Shown here: piece by piece, positions 25,897 through 38,874 of the stretch | How positions within the stretch are numbered: the stretch's first letter is position 1 | Layout of the letters: each line of letters begins with the position of its first letter | From: Candidatus Binatia bacterium | GTDB lineage: Bacteria; Desulfobacterota; Binatia; UBA12015 | DNA length: 64,000 bases | Assembly: GCA_029243485.1 (NCBI GenBank) | Contig: JAQWRY010000073.1 | Location: forward strand, 1-64,000 | Direction: 5' to 3' | Notes under the pieces: generated by a model | The model's database searches: none | What the model saw: only the letters and a program-made list of their open reading frames with translations | Told to the model about the DNA's origin: nothing | Translations under genes and position numbers: made by a program

Positions 25897-27099
25897 ATGG
25901 CAACGGAGACCAACGACCCCTACGTACTGATTTCGGCGGACTGTCACGCCGGTGCGCGTATCAGCGGCTATCGCGACTATCTCGAGGAGAAGTACCTCGA
26001 GCGATTCGACGCGTGGCGCGAGAAGTATCGGAACCCGAACCGGTCCCATCTGAACAAGAAGAAGGACAAGACCTGGGGCGGTGAGGAGCGGGTGAAGGAC
26101 CTGGAGTCGCAGGGGGTCGTCGCCGAGGTCCTGTTCCCGAACAACGTACCGCCCTTCTTCCCGCCCGACGGGATCGTGGTCTCCCGACCGCCGACGGCCG
26201 AAGAGTACGAGCTGCGCCTCCAGGGAGTCCGCGCGCACAATCGCTGGCTGTCGGACTGGTGCGCTGACTACCCGACGCGCCGTGCCGGTGTCGGCGTCGT
26301 CCTTTTGAACGACATCGACGACGCACTCGAGGACATCGAGTGGATCGCCAAGCATGAGCTCAAGGGTGGCGTTCTTATCTCACAGGTTGCAGACGATACC
26401 GACCTCGAGCCGTTGTACTCGCCGGTTTACGAGCGCATCTGGGCGGCGTGTCAGGACAACGACCTCATCATCCACCAGCACTCCGGCGGTGGCTGCCCCA
26501 ACTACGGGAATCATCCGGCGTCGAGCATGGTGTGGGTCTACGAGATGTCGTGGTTCGCGACGCGCGGGCTCTCGCACCTGATTCTCGCGGGCGTCTTCGA
26601 GCGGTATCCGAAGCTGCGTTATCTGATCAGCGAGTCGGGCTGTGCGTGGGTGAAGCAGACCATGGAGCACATGGATCACCTCTGGAAGCAGATCGCGAAG
26701 GCGGGGAGCACCGGGGAGGTCGACTTCACGGGGCGCGGCGTCACGAAGGAGCCGCCCAGCCACTACGCCAAGACGAACTGCTGGTACGGGGCGAGCTTTC
26801 CGCGCCCGGCCGATCTGGCCGGCCGGCACCTCGTCGGCCTCGAACACGTTCTGTGGGGCGCGGACTACCCGCACTACGAGGGGACGTATCCGTACACTAT
26901 GGAATCGCTCCGCCTCGCGTTTTCCGACATCGATCCGAGTGAAGTCCGGATGATGGTCGGCGAGAACGCGGCGAAGTTCTTTGGCTTCGACATGGAAGAG
27001 CTGAAGACTTACGCGGCGACCTGTGGGCCCACCGTCGACCAGTTGCGCGAGCCGCTTCTCGAGAAGCCGAAAGACGCGACGAGCCCGTGCTTCTGGTGA
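25897..27099 (+). CDS. Amidohydrolase-2 family metal-dependent hydrolase
   Basis: A 400-aa protein; the start at ATG 25897 has GGAGGAGG eight bases before it and begins at the expected YVLISADCHAG, where family members have a D-x-H metal motif. Further hallmarks are IIHQHSGGG, LIFAGVFERYPKL-like LILAGVFERYPKLRY, ISESGCAWV and the metal-site GADYPHYEGTYPY. This branch holds decarboxylases and hydrolases of the ACMSD group. It is the last gene of the rightward catabolic series and converges with the esterase at 27122. Confidence 0.9.
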   Translation: MATETNDPYVLISADCHAGARISGYRDYLEEKYLERFDAWREKYRNPNRSHLNKKKDKTWGGEERVKDLESQGVVAEVLFPNNVPPFFPPDGIVVSRPPTAEEYELRLQGVRAHNRWLSDWCADYPTRRAGVGVVLLNDIDDALEDIEWIAKHELKGGVLISQVADDTDLEPLYSPVYERIWAACQDNDLIIHQHSGGGCPNYGNHPASSMVWVYEMSWFATRGLSHLILAGVFERYPKLRYLISESGCAWVKQTMEHMDHLWKQIAKAGSTGEVDFTGRGVTKEPPSHYAKTNCWYGASFPRPADLAGRHLVGLEHVLWGADYPHYEGTYPYTMESLRLAFSDIDPSEVRMMVGENAAKFFGFDMEELKTYAATCGPTVDQLREPLLEKPKDATSPCFW

Positions 27100-27121
27100 G
27101 TCGCCGAGCCGTTTCGGCGCC

Positions 27122-28024
27122 TTAGTTCGGTCGTAGGTGCTGGTTCAGAAACTGCGCGATCTTCTCGACGGCGTCCTTCGACTCTGGGACCATGTCGCCG
27201 AAGGCTTGCCACACGTGAACCATCTCCGGCCACACCTCGAGCTCGACGGTTCCCCCGGCCGCTCGGGCCTTCTGGGCAAAACGGGTCGAGTCGTCTCGTA
27301 GAATCTCGGCTTCGCCCACCTGAAGGAGAAGGGGCGGGAGTCCCTTGGGATCGCTGAACAATGGCGATGCGGTCGGCGTGTCCTCTGCCTTGTCGTCGCC
27401 GAGGTACCAGCCGGCCATACGGAGGAGGCCCGGCATGTTCACGATCGGATCTTCGTCGGCCTTTGTCGTGTTGGATTCGCCGATGCCGGCGAGATCGAGC
27501 CACGGAGAGAGGCCGGCACCGGCGGCGGGGAGCTCGTCGCCCGCGTCGCGCAACGCGAGGAGTGTTGCGACCGTGAGACCGCCGCCTGCCGAGTCGCCGG
27601 CAATCGCAATGCTTGCCGCATCGAAGCCTTCGGCGCGCAGGAAGCGGTATGCGGCGACGGCGTCCTCGACCGCGGCCGGGTGCGGATGCTCGGGTGCGAG
27701 CCGGTAGTCGATGATCAGCACGCGGGCGCTCACGTCGCGCGAGAGGCGGGCGGCCAGGGAGCGGTGCGTGTTGATGGATCCGAGCGCGTAGCCACCACCG
27801 TGCAGGTACAGGACTGCCCGGTCTTCGCGTGCTCCGGGCATCGAAACCCACTCCGCAGGGATGCCGCCGGCATCGACCGGCGCTGCGGTCATTCCTTCGG
27901 GCGCGGGCATCGAGGCGGTCATTGCCTCCATCCCCTGGCGAAGCATCTCGAGGGGGGCCTCGGGGTCGAGCGGGGGCATCGAACCGAGGAGCTGCAGGAT
28001 CATGCTGAATTCATTGCTGGCCAT
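27122..28024 (-). CDS. Alpha/beta hydrolase, hormone-sensitive-lipase-like esterase
   Basis: A 300-aa esterase with the HSL-family HGGGY oxyanion motif, nucleophile elbow GDSAGG, the acid in VGEAEILRDD and the base in EMVHVW. No signal peptide. It lies 81 bp downstream of a Baeyer-Villiger monooxygenase on the same strand, which suggests it hydrolyses the ester or lactone that the monooxygenase makes from a ketone. Substrate size cannot be read from the sequence. Confidence 0.88.
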   Translation of the reverse strand: MASNEFSMILQLLGSMPPLDPEAPLEMLRQGMEAMTASMPAPEGMTAAPVDAGGIPAEWVSMPGAREDRAVLYLHGGGYALGSINTHRSLAARLSRDVSARVLIIDYRLAPEHPHPAAVEDAVAAYRFLRAEGFDAASIAIAGDSAGGGLTVATLLALRDAGDELPAAGAGLSPWLDLAGIGESNTTKADEDPIVNMPGLLRMAGWYLGDDKAEDTPTASPLFSDPKGLPPLLLQVGEAEILRDDSTRFAQKARAAGGTVELEVWPEMVHVWQAFGDMVPESKDAVEKIAQFLNQHLRPN

Positions 28025-28105
28025 GCATGGGTGATACTCGACGGAACCGTGTGGGTACAGTCCGAGTGGCGGCTTTCTCGCCGCTGCGCGCCGAATCTCG
28101 AGAGG

Positions 28106-29656
28106 TTAGGCCGCCGTCGCCTCGCGCGCTTCGGCCGGGGCCTCGGTTGTGACGCACTCGTAGTCGCGGGCTTCGAAGTGGCCCGCGCCTGCGACGTACT
28201 CGAAGGCCGGGCCCGGGTACAGGGAGTAGTTGCTCCCGTCGGGATTCAGGTACCAGCTGTTGCAGTTCCCCCAGGCCATGTGGGGCATGCGGGCCTGAAT
28301 CTTGTCGTTGTAGTGCCCTTGCGTGTCGGGCCGCACGTCGACGTAGCGCAAGCCTTCGCTTCGGATCTTCTTGATCGCACCGAGCGCGTGCCGCATCTGC
28401 GCCTCGGTGAATACGAGCACCGAGGTGTGACCGGGGCCGGTGTTCGGCCCCATAATGATGAACCAGTTGGGGAAGCCGGAGACGGATACGCCCTTGTAGG
28501 CGACGGCGCCATCTTTCCATGCGTCGCTGAGGGGGCGTCCCTCGAGCCCGAAGATGGGGAAGGGCGCGTTCGAGAGGCCGAGGTCGAACCCGGTTGCGAA
28601 GACGATCGCGTCGACCTCGTGCAGAGTTCCGTCCTTGGTGCGAATGCCGCCGGCTTCGATTGCGAGGATCGACTCACACTCGAGCTCCACGTTCTCGCGT
28701 TCGAACGTCGCCCAGTACTCGTCCGAGATTAGAATCCGTTTGCACCCGAACTGGAAGTCCGGCGTGAGCTTCTTGCGGAGAACGGGATCCTTCACCTGGC
28801 CGTGGAGGTGTCGGATCGAGATCTGTTCGCCGCGTTTTGAGAGACGCGGCGAGTTGAGGTACACGATCGGGCCGAAGAGCTCGCTCATCCAATACTTGAA
28901 GGACCGGCTCAGCTGAAGGAGGAGCGGGAAGCGCTCGAAGAGGCTCTTCGTGCGCTCGGAATACTCGCCGTCGAACTTCGGGACGACCCAGGCGGGGGTG
29001 CGCTGGAAGACTTGGAGCTTCTTCACCTTGGGGGCGATCGCCGGAACGACCTGCACCGCGCTGGCCCCGGTGCCGATCACGGCGACGGTCTTTCCTTGTA
29101 GGTCGTATTCGTGATCCCAGCGGGCGGTGTGGAAGGTCTTTCCCTCGAAGGATTCGATGCCGGGAATGTCGGGTAGCTTGGGGTCGACGAGGCCTCCGAC
29201 GCCTGAAACCACGACTTGCGCCGTCACGGTTTCGCCGTCCTCCGTGCGCAGCGTCCAAGTGCCGGATCGCTCGTCGAATCGCGCCTCCTCGATCTCGACT
29301 TCGAATCGCAGGTGTTCGCGGAGCTTCCACTTGTCGACGAGGTCGAGCAGATACGACTGGATCTCGTTCGAGGGGGAGAACTTCCGGCTCCAGGTGGCCT
29401 TCTGCTCAAAGGACAGGGAGTACGCGTGTGACGGAACATCGCAGGCGGCGCCGGGGTACGTATTGTCCCGCCAGGTTCCGCCGACTTCGCTCGCGCGTTC
29501 GAACATCGTGAAGGAGTGGATGCCGGCCTTCTTCAGTTGGATCGCCATTCCGATCCCACTGAAGCCGGCGCCGATTATCGCGACGGACAGATCGGTTTTG
29601 GTCGGGGTGTGTTCGTCGGCGGCGTAGCGGCCGTTCTGTTCGAGATGTTCGATCAT
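28106..29656 (-). CDS. Flavin-containing Baeyer-Villiger-type monooxygenase
   Basis: A 516-aa enzyme. The ATG at 29656 has GGAG upstream and is 14 bp from the TetR stop; the longer frame overlaps TetR. It has two dinucleotide folds, GAGFSG (FAD) and GTGASA (NADPH), the GGTWRDNTYPGAACD segment, and between them the Baeyer-Villiger fingerprint F-x-G-x3-H-T-x2-W (FEGKTFHTARW). It should insert oxygen next to a carbonyl using NADPH and O2. Together with the upstream TetR and downstream esterase it forms a ketone-degradation unit. Confidence 0.92.
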   Translation of the reverse strand: MIEHLEQNGRYAADEHTPTKTDLSVAIIGAGFSGIGMAIQLKKAGIHSFTMFERASEVGGTWRDNTYPGAACDVPSHAYSLSFEQKATWSRKFSPSNEIQSYLLDLVDKWKLREHLRFEVEIEEARFDERSGTWTLRTEDGETVTAQVVVSGVGGLVDPKLPDIPGIESFEGKTFHTARWDHEYDLQGKTVAVIGTGASAVQVVPAIAPKVKKLQVFQRTPAWVVPKFDGEYSERTKSLFERFPLLLQLSRSFKYWMSELFGPIVYLNSPRLSKRGEQISIRHLHGQVKDPVLRKKLTPDFQFGCKRILISDEYWATFERENVELECESILAIEAGGIRTKDGTLHEVDAIVFATGFDLGLSNAPFPIFGLEGRPLSDAWKDGAVAYKGVSVSGFPNWFIIMGPNTGPGHTSVLVFTEAQMRHALGAIKKIRSEGLRYVDVRPDTQGHYNDKIQARMPHMAWGNCNSWYLNPDGSNYSLYPGPAFEYVAGAGHFEARDYECVTTEAPAEAREATAA

Positions 29657-29670
29657 CTGGTTTTCTCCGG

Positions 29671-30315
29671 TCAGGACTTCCGTCGCCGGCTCTGTTCGAG
29701 TCCGCCGCGAAAGAGCTTCATGTACGCGGCGACGACCACGTCGTCGCCCGGGTACGCGGTGCCGTCGATCCCTTCGATCATCTGGTCGAGGAAATAGTGG
29801 GCGCCGGTGATGAGGTACGCGGTCGCGGAGATGTCGTCGTCCGACATGGGGCGAAGCGTGCCTTCGTCGACGCCTTGTCGAATCGCCGCTCGTTGCAGCT
29901 CGACCCATTTCGCGAGGTTCGCGCGGTAGATTTCCGGGTGGTGGTGGCGGACCTGCTCACGGAGGCGAGCGTGCGAGGGGTGCTCGTGGATGAAGCGCAG
30001 GTAGGCGCGGATGCCGGCTTCGCCTCGGGCGAAGAGGTCGCCTTCGTCGGCTCCGGCGAGAACGACGTCGCGCTGAAGCTCGGTTCCGACGCTCTGCATG
30101 ACCTCCCGGAGCAGCTCTTCCCGGGATCCGAAGTGGTAGCTCACATTGCCGACGGCGACGCCGGCCCGGCTGGCTACGTTGGACAGCGAGACCTCGTGGA
30201 ATCCGAGTTCCTCGGCCGCATCGCGGACCGCAGCCAGGATCTTCCCCCGGGTTTCGGCGGTTTTGGCGTAGTTGCCCCGCTTTTGGAGCTTGGGGCCTGT
30301 CGCAGTCCTCGGCAT
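29671..30315 (-). CDS. TetR family regulator
   Basis: A 214-aa protein starting at ATG 30315. The DNA-binding domain is residues 18-65 (KTAETRGKILAAVRDAAEE, AVGNVSYHFGSREELL). The ligand domain is helical with several His residues near its middle. It is followed after 14 bp by the Baeyer-Villiger monooxygenase, and a large inverted repeat lies just upstream, so it probably represses its own operon until the ketone substrate or a related molecule binds. Confidence 0.9.
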   Translation of the reverse strand: MPRTATGPKLQKRGNYAKTAETRGKILAAVRDAAEELGFHEVSLSNVASRAGVAVGNVSYHFGSREELLREVMQSVGTELQRDVVLAGADEGDLFARGEAGIRAYLRFIHEHPSHARLREQVRHHHPEIYRANLAKWVELQRAAIRQGVDEGTLRPMSDDDISATAYLITGAHYFLDQMIEGIDGTAYPGDDVVVAAYMKLFRGGLEQSRRRKS

Positions 30316-30320
30316 CGCTT

Positions 30321-30353
30321 CAATTTTGAATACTGATCTAAGTTTCAAAATTG
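30321..30353 (-). promoter_or_regulatory. Operator candidate: 10-bp inverted repeat before TetR
   Basis: CAATTTTGAA (30321-30330) and TTCAAAATTG (30344-30353) are exact reverse complements with a 13-bp centre. The element begins 5 bp upstream of the TetR ATG and is far more AT-rich than its surroundings. Size and placement are right for a TetR dimer or dimer pair controlling the TetR/monooxygenase/esterase unit. Confidence 0.6.
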
Positions 30354-30379
30354 GCAATGCCGAGGAGGGCGAACGGTCG

Positions 30380-31303
30380 CTAGGGTTGCACGAAGTAGCT
30401 GATGCTCGGGCCGAACATCTCGTTCTCCGTCGTGACCCCACCCACGATGGGGCAGGCGTTGCAGAACCCGTCGCCCGCACCCGGGGTGCTGTCACAGGCC
30501 GCGTCGTCGCCGGCACCGTCGACGCCGTTGTTGAATAGCGCGCAGAACTTGAGCCGGCGTTCTTCGGGGTCCTCGGAATCGAATGCGAGCGGTGGATCGA
30601 AGTACTTCTGTAGCGGGTCGCTGTAGACGTAGCTGTCGTAGATGTGTTCTCCGCTGGGCAGCTCGTACCAGAAGTGCTTGCCGTGTTTGTGGGTGGGTGA
30701 ATTCATGCCGGTGAAACGGGCACCCTGCGGGAGCAGCGTCGTGTCACACATGACCTTCTCGGTATGGGGGAGAAGGTAATTCTCGCGTCCGAACTGGGCT
30801 TGCTGAGTGCCGCTGAACGTAATGGGATTCACTTCCGGAGCTGCGCGGGAGCCACTGCTGGCTTCCACCGGGCCGGCGCAGACTCCGGAGCCGCAGTTGC
30901 CCGCGTCTAGGGGATCGCAAGACTGGTCGGCACCGCCGCCGCCCATGCAGGCCCAGTTCGAAACCAGGGAGGGGTCGACGTCGTTCCCGCCGAACGTGTC
31001 GATCGGGATCTGCATCAGGAGGTGATGGCTGCTCGGGTCCTGTCGAATCTCGAAAGCGTTGGTGTAGAAGAACTTCCCGTCGTCGGTCTTGTCCTCGTCG
31101 GGGATCTGATTGGAGGAATTGCAGTAGGTGACGAAGCAGACTTCGTTCTCCGACGCGGCGGGATGATCCCACGGAGGCAAGACGAATTGCATACCTTCGT
31201 CAGGCGCGGGCGGTTCGAGGGCGCTTGGACGAGGCCCGCGTGCGAGGCGTAGGCTCGACGGTCGAGCCCGCCGGAGGAACTGGTCCCACCGCCCCCTGCG
31301 CAT
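30380..31303 (-). CDS. Copper type II monooxygenase-like exported protein, N-terminus disrupted
   Basis: From about residue 38 (MQFVLPPWDHPAASENEVCF) the 307-aa frame is coherent and resembles the copper type II ascorbate-dependent monooxygenase fold: SSHHLLMQ supplies paired His residues in the first half and THKHGKHFWYE in the second, with several Cys pairs. The first 37 residues are Arg-rich and not protein-like. A neighbouring frame just upstream (GTG at 31332) encodes a hydrophobic lipobox, VVAGCAGGGG, so the true lipoprotein leader is probably out of frame, implying a frameshift between about 31215 and 31300. It is the last gene of the chitinase/DUF1552 cluster. Confidence 0.65.
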   Translation of the reverse strand: MRRGRWDQFLRRARPSSLRLARGPRPSALEPPAPDEGMQFVLPPWDHPAASENEVCFVTYCNSSNQIPDEDKTDDGKFFYTNAFEIRQDPSSHHLLMQIPIDTFGGNDVDPSLVSNWACMGGGGADQSCDPLDAGNCGSGVCAGPVEASSGSRAAPEVNPITFSGTQQAQFGRENYLLPHTEKVMCDTTLLPQGARFTGMNSPTHKHGKHFWYELPSGEHIYDSYVYSDPLQKYFDPPLAFDSEDPEERRLKFCALFNNGVDGAGDDAACDSTPGAGDGFCNACPIVGGVTTENEMFGPSISYFVQP

Positions 31304-31356
31304 CCCGCAACGACCGCCAGCCCGGCCGCCACACTGAGTTGGAGTTCAGATCACGG

Positions 31357-32664
31357 TCAGATTCCGAGGCCGGGGAGGCCGCCTGTGCCGTGGCCGGAAT
31401 AGCCGTAGGTGCTGATGGGGACGTCCATCGACCTGGCGATCGAGACGAGGAGCTTCGTGTGAGCCTCGTCTTCGAACTCGAGAAGGCGTCCGTTCTGGAA
31501 CTCGGCGGATGCGCCGGCGAGTACGAACGGGCAGCGGCGGTGATCGTGCAGGTTGCTGTCGCCGAGCTCGGAGAACAGAAGCACGCGGGTGTGGTCGAGG
31601 AGGTTGCCGTCGCCACTCGGGTCGGGACGCGCCTCCAGGGATTGCAGCAGTTCGGCAAATCGTGCGGTGAACCACTGTTGGCTCGCGATGAAGTCCTGCG
31701 CGCTGGTCGAACTCGGATTGCCGTAGTGGCTCGCGTCGTGATGCCGTTGCCCGGCGCCGGCCCAGCTCAGGTGCGTGGGGCTCACCGGGTGCGACCATTG
31801 AAGCGAGGCGACGCGCGTGAGGTCGCACGCGAGAGCTTCCACGATCAGGTCGGTCTGGAGCTTCCCGACCAGTACGAAGTTCTCCTCGCGATCATAGACC
31901 GGAGGATAGCCGTGCCACCCGGAGGGAACGGTGAAGCCTTCGGGGTTCCAACCGGAGGGATCACAGGAGACGCCGGCTGCGGCCTCGAGCCGTTGCTCGA
32001 CTTCCCGCAGGGAATCCAGGTGGCGCTCGAGCTTCTGCCGCTCGGTCGATCCGAGTTGTGTCTGAAGCGCTTGGAGCTCGGCGCTCGCGGTGTCGAGTAT
32101 GGGCAGGCGTGGGTCCCCGGCCCCCGGCGGCGGAGTGGTGCCGTCCCCGAAGATGCGCTCGTAGGCGTTGATGGGGTTGTCTTCGGGCGAAACCGGCGAG
32201 CCCGAACTCAGGAACGAGAAGCCGCCCGAGCCGTTCTCGTAGTTCGCTCCTACGCCGAGGTAGAGCGAAGGGAAAGCCGTCGCGCCACCGATCTGTTCGG
32301 CGAGGAAGTCGTCGAGAGATTGCGCGGCGTTGCCGGTCAGCACCTTCCGGACGCCGCCCTCGTGCGTGGCACCTCCCTCGAACATCTGAAGCCCGGACAA
32401 GAACGTGCAGTGCTGTTGTACGACGGAGAGCGGCTGCGTCATCGCCGGCAGAGTGAAACTGAACTCGCTACCGGTGGGATGCCATAGGTCGGGGATACAC
32501 CCGTCGGGGATGTAGATGAAGATCGTGCGCTTCGCGGCCGTAGCGGCGCGCGCCGCCCGCACGAGGCTAGTCAGCGAGAGCGACGTGGCCATGCCCGCGA
32601 TGGCGAGCCCCTTCAGGAAACTGCGACGATCGAGTCGGCGGTTCGTGAACGATGGGCGGTTCAT
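31357..32664 (-). CDS. Tat-exported DUF1552 protein
   Basis: A 435-aa protein with twin-arginine signal (DRRSFLKGLAIAGMA) and the DUF1552 body, for example FIYIPDGCIPDLWHP near the start, FLSGLQMFEGGATHEGG, and a C-terminal LFSELGDSNLHDHRRCPF region containing the HDH/His-rich metal-like motif of the wider alkaline phosphatase-type fold. DUF1552 genes are nearly always next to DUF1592-type cytochromes, as here: the stop of the fusion gene at 32666 abuts this start. Biochemical role of the family is not established. Confidence 0.9.
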   Translation of the reverse strand: MNRPSFTNRRLDRRSFLKGLAIAGMATSLSLTSLVRAARAATAAKRTIFIYIPDGCIPDLWHPTGSEFSFTLPAMTQPLSVVQQHCTFLSGLQMFEGGATHEGGVRKVLTGNAAQSLDDFLAEQIGGATAFPSLYLGVGANYENGSGGFSFLSSGSPVSPEDNPINAYERIFGDGTTPPPGAGDPRLPILDTASAELQALQTQLGSTERQKLERHLDSLREVEQRLEAAAGVSCDPSGWNPEGFTVPSGWHGYPPVYDREENFVLVGKLQTDLIVEALACDLTRVASLQWSHPVSPTHLSWAGAGQRHHDASHYGNPSSTSAQDFIASQQWFTARFAELLQSLEARPDPSGDGNLLDHTRVLLFSELGDSNLHDHRRCPFVLAGASAEFQNGRLLEFEDEAHTKLLVSIARSMDVPISTYGYSGHGTGGLPGLGI

Positions 32665-32665
32665 T

Positions 32666-36766
<4,101 letters not shown>

Positions 36767-37021
36767 CGACTCCCCCAAAACCCGCGCGGGTGGATCGTCG
36801 TGAGCGGGGGGAGGCGGGTGTTTAGGCGTGGGAGGCTCGCGGCGGGCCGCGCTGTCGATCTCGTAGAACCCTAGGCGGACCATGATGCTGTTTGTACCGT
36901 TTTCTGCCGAACCGGACCAGCAGATGAAACATTTGTCGGAATTCTCGTGCGGCTTTGCTCGCTCGTTTGACAGCTCGCACGGCACCTGCACCGTCCGCCC
37001 GCCTCGGAACGTCATACCCGA
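36767..37021. other. Upstream region of the chitinase fusion gene
   Basis: This 255-bp stretch between the fusion gene start and the qmcA hairpin has no coding frame I believe. It must hold the promoter of the leftward cluster, but I could not identify convincing -35 and -10 elements. Confidence 0.3.
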
Positions 37022-37055
37022 CGACGGCCTGCTTCCGGACGGAAGCGGAACGTCG
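37022..37055 (-). terminator. Hairpin downstream of qmcA
   Basis: CGACG (37022-37026) pairs with CGTCG (37051-37055), and inside it GCTTCCG (37031-37037) pairs with CGGAAGC (37040-37046). The structure lies 15 bp after the qmcA stop. There is no T-run, so if it ends transcription it does so as a GC-rich structure rather than a classical intrinsic terminator. Confidence 0.4.
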
Positions 37056-37069
37056 CCGTGCCGAGTGAT

Positions 37070-38014
37070 CTACGCGCCGTCTTCAAGCTTGCTGGGCGCG
37101 CGCTGCTGGTCGAGCGCGCTCATCGCTACGCCGACCATCGAGGCGACGTCGGCCACGTTCGCCGGAAGGATGAGGGCGTTGGTCTCGCGGGCGAGTTCGC
37201 CGAACCGGTCGACGTACTGTTCTGCGACCCGCAGTCGAACGGCGTCGCGGCCGCCCGGAAGCGTGACGGCCTCTGCCACCGCGCGAATTCCTCCGGACGT
37301 CGCGCGGGCGATCGCGAGGATCGCCTCGGCCTCACCCTGGGCCTCGTTGATCTGCGATTGCCGCTTGGCCTCCGACTCTTTTACAATCTTCTGCTTCTGG
37401 CCTTCGGCCAGGTTGATCGCAGCCTCCCGTTCGCCCTCGGAGGTGAGGATGACGGCGCGCTTCTCGCGCTCGGCGCGCATCTGCTTTTCCATCGCGGCGA
37501 CGACGTCTTCTGGCGGATTGATGTTCTTGATCTCGTAGCGGAGCACCTTGATGCCCCAGGGTTCCGACGCCTTGTCCAGCTCTTTCACGACTTGGGTGTT
37601 GATCTGGGTGCGCTCCTCGAACGTGCGATCGAGTTCGATCTTGCCGACCTCACTGCGCAGCGTGGTCTGTGCAAGCTGACTGATCGCGAATTCGTAGTTG
37701 GCCGCGCCGTATGAGGCGCCTTCCGCGTCAAGAACCTGAAGATAGAGGACGCCATCGACGCCGACCTGGACGTTGTCTCGTGTGATGCAGACCTGCTCAG
37801 GGATGTCGACGGCGAGCTCGCGGAGGTCATGCCGGAAGCGAATGACGTCGACGAACGGAACGAGGACGTGGAAGCCGGCTCGCAGCGTCTTGTGGAACTT
37901 GCCGAGCCGTTCGACGACGTACGCGTTCTGCTGCGGAACGACGACGGCGGTCTTTGCGATCACCACGACCACGAGCACCGCGAAGAACAGTGCCACCCCT
38001 AGAAGTCCCGACAT
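37070..38014 (-). CDS. qmcA: SPFH/stomatin family membrane protein (QmcA-like)
   Basis: A 314-aa protein starting at ATG 38014 after an AAAGGAG site (a TTG directly before it is unlikely). One N-terminal membrane segment (residues 4-24) is followed by the SPFH domain (VVPQQNAYVVERLGKF, HVLVPFVDVI, DIPEQVCITRDNV) and a long Ala/Glu-rich coiled coil (about 180-250). Such proteins form large ring assemblies in the membrane and organise proteases or lipid domains. The gene follows nfeD by 12 bp, the usual NfeD-stomatin operon. Confidence 0.92.
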   Translation of the reverse strand: MSGLLGVALFFAVLVVVVIAKTAVVVPQQNAYVVERLGKFHKTLRAGFHVLVPFVDVIRFRHDLRELAVDIPEQVCITRDNVQVGVDGVLYLQVLDAEGASYGAANYEFAISQLAQTTLRSEVGKIELDRTFEERTQINTQVVKELDKASEPWGIKVLRYEIKNINPPEDVVAAMEKQMRAEREKRAVILTSEGEREAAINLAEGQKQKIVKESEAKRQSQINEAQGEAEAILAIARATSGGIRAVAEAVTLPGGRDAVRLRVAEQYVDRFGELARETNALILPANVADVASMVGVAMSALDQQRAPSKLEDGA

Positions 38015-38026
38015 CAAAGCTCCTTT

Positions 38027-38473
38027 CTAGTCCGCTCCTGGGCGCGGCTCTGGAGAGACCCACAAGACGAGTCCCTCGACCTTGTTGACTCGACAGCGGG
38101 TGCCGCTCGCCAGGGGCGCGGCTCCCGCGGTCCGAACCGACCACGTCGAGCCGCGGAATTCGGCCGTGCCGACGCTGCTGGGCTCGAGAACTTCGGTGAG
38201 TACCACGGAGTTGCCGACGATCTCACCGCTGTGGCTGCCTTCTGTCGCGGTCCATCGTTTCGAGAGCGGCTTTCGGAGGAAGGCGACCGCGACAAGCGCG
38301 ACGACAGCAAAGGAAACGCTCTGAACCCACATGGACTCGAGAAGGCCGCTCGTCGCACCGACTCCGACGACGATGGCGGCCAACCCGAAGAAGAACATGA
38401 AGAAGTCTGTTGGGATGAAGACCTCGATCACGAAGAGCGAGAGTCCGATCAGAATCCAAATCCACCAAGGCAT
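38027..38473 (-). CDS. nfeD: NfeD family membrane protein
   Basis: A 148-aa protein of the short NfeD type: three or four membrane segments (WIWILIGLSLFVIEVF, FMFFFGLAAIVVGVGA, SVSFAVVALVAVAFL), then a soluble OB-fold domain (residues 80-145) with the G-x-V ... W-x-V-x pattern. NfeD partners stomatin-type proteins; the qmcA gene lies immediately downstream. Confidence 0.9.
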   Translation of the reverse strand: MPWWIWILIGLSLFVIEVFIPTDFFMFFFGLAAIVVGVGATSGLLESMWVQSVSFAVVALVAVAFLRKPLSKRWTATEGSHSGEIVGNSVVLTEVLEPSSVGTAEFRGSTWSVRTAGAAPLASGTRCRVNKVEGLVLWVSPEPRPGAD

Positions 38474-38552
38474 CTGATGGAGAAGTTAAGCACGATTTGA
38501 AGGACGTCAAGAAAGTGCTGCGGGCTCGGGCGCAGCACGTGCACGGCGGACG

Positions 38553-38771
38553 CTATTCGGCGTTGGCTTCCTTCTCGTGGTCGGTCTCGTGCTTCTCGAG
38601 ACACTGCTGCACGCATGTAGAGTCGTCGCCTTCGTCGGCGCACTTCGACGTGCATTCTTCCTGCGTGTCCTTCTCGCCGCCTACGCCGCAGCTGCCGCAA
38701 TGGGCAAAGGCCGGGACGGCGAAAGTGAGGCTGGCAATGATCACGGCGGTGTAGCGGGCGATGCTATTCAT
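38553..38771 (-). CDS. Small cysteine-rich periplasmic protein
   Basis: A 72-aa protein with an AAAGGAG site before its ATG and a clear signal peptide cut after AFAH or near it. The mature part is acidic and has six cysteines: CGSC, then C-x3-C and C-x3-C (ECTSKC, TCVQQC), suggesting two disulfide-linked helices or metal binding. The last 15 residues are charged. It is monocistronic, with an AT-rich upstream region. Function is unknown. Confidence 0.8.
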   Translation of the reverse strand: MNSIARYTAVIIASLTFAVPAFAHCGSCGVGGEKDTQEECTSKCADEGDDSTCVQQCLEKHETDHEKEANAE

Positions 38772-38874
38772 GAATTCGACTCCTTTGGGAACGCATTGGG
38801 TGAGGACGGGATAGCCCGCGGGGGGCGTACATGGAAGCTGGCACGGGCATTAACAAAGCTAATGATTCTAACCA

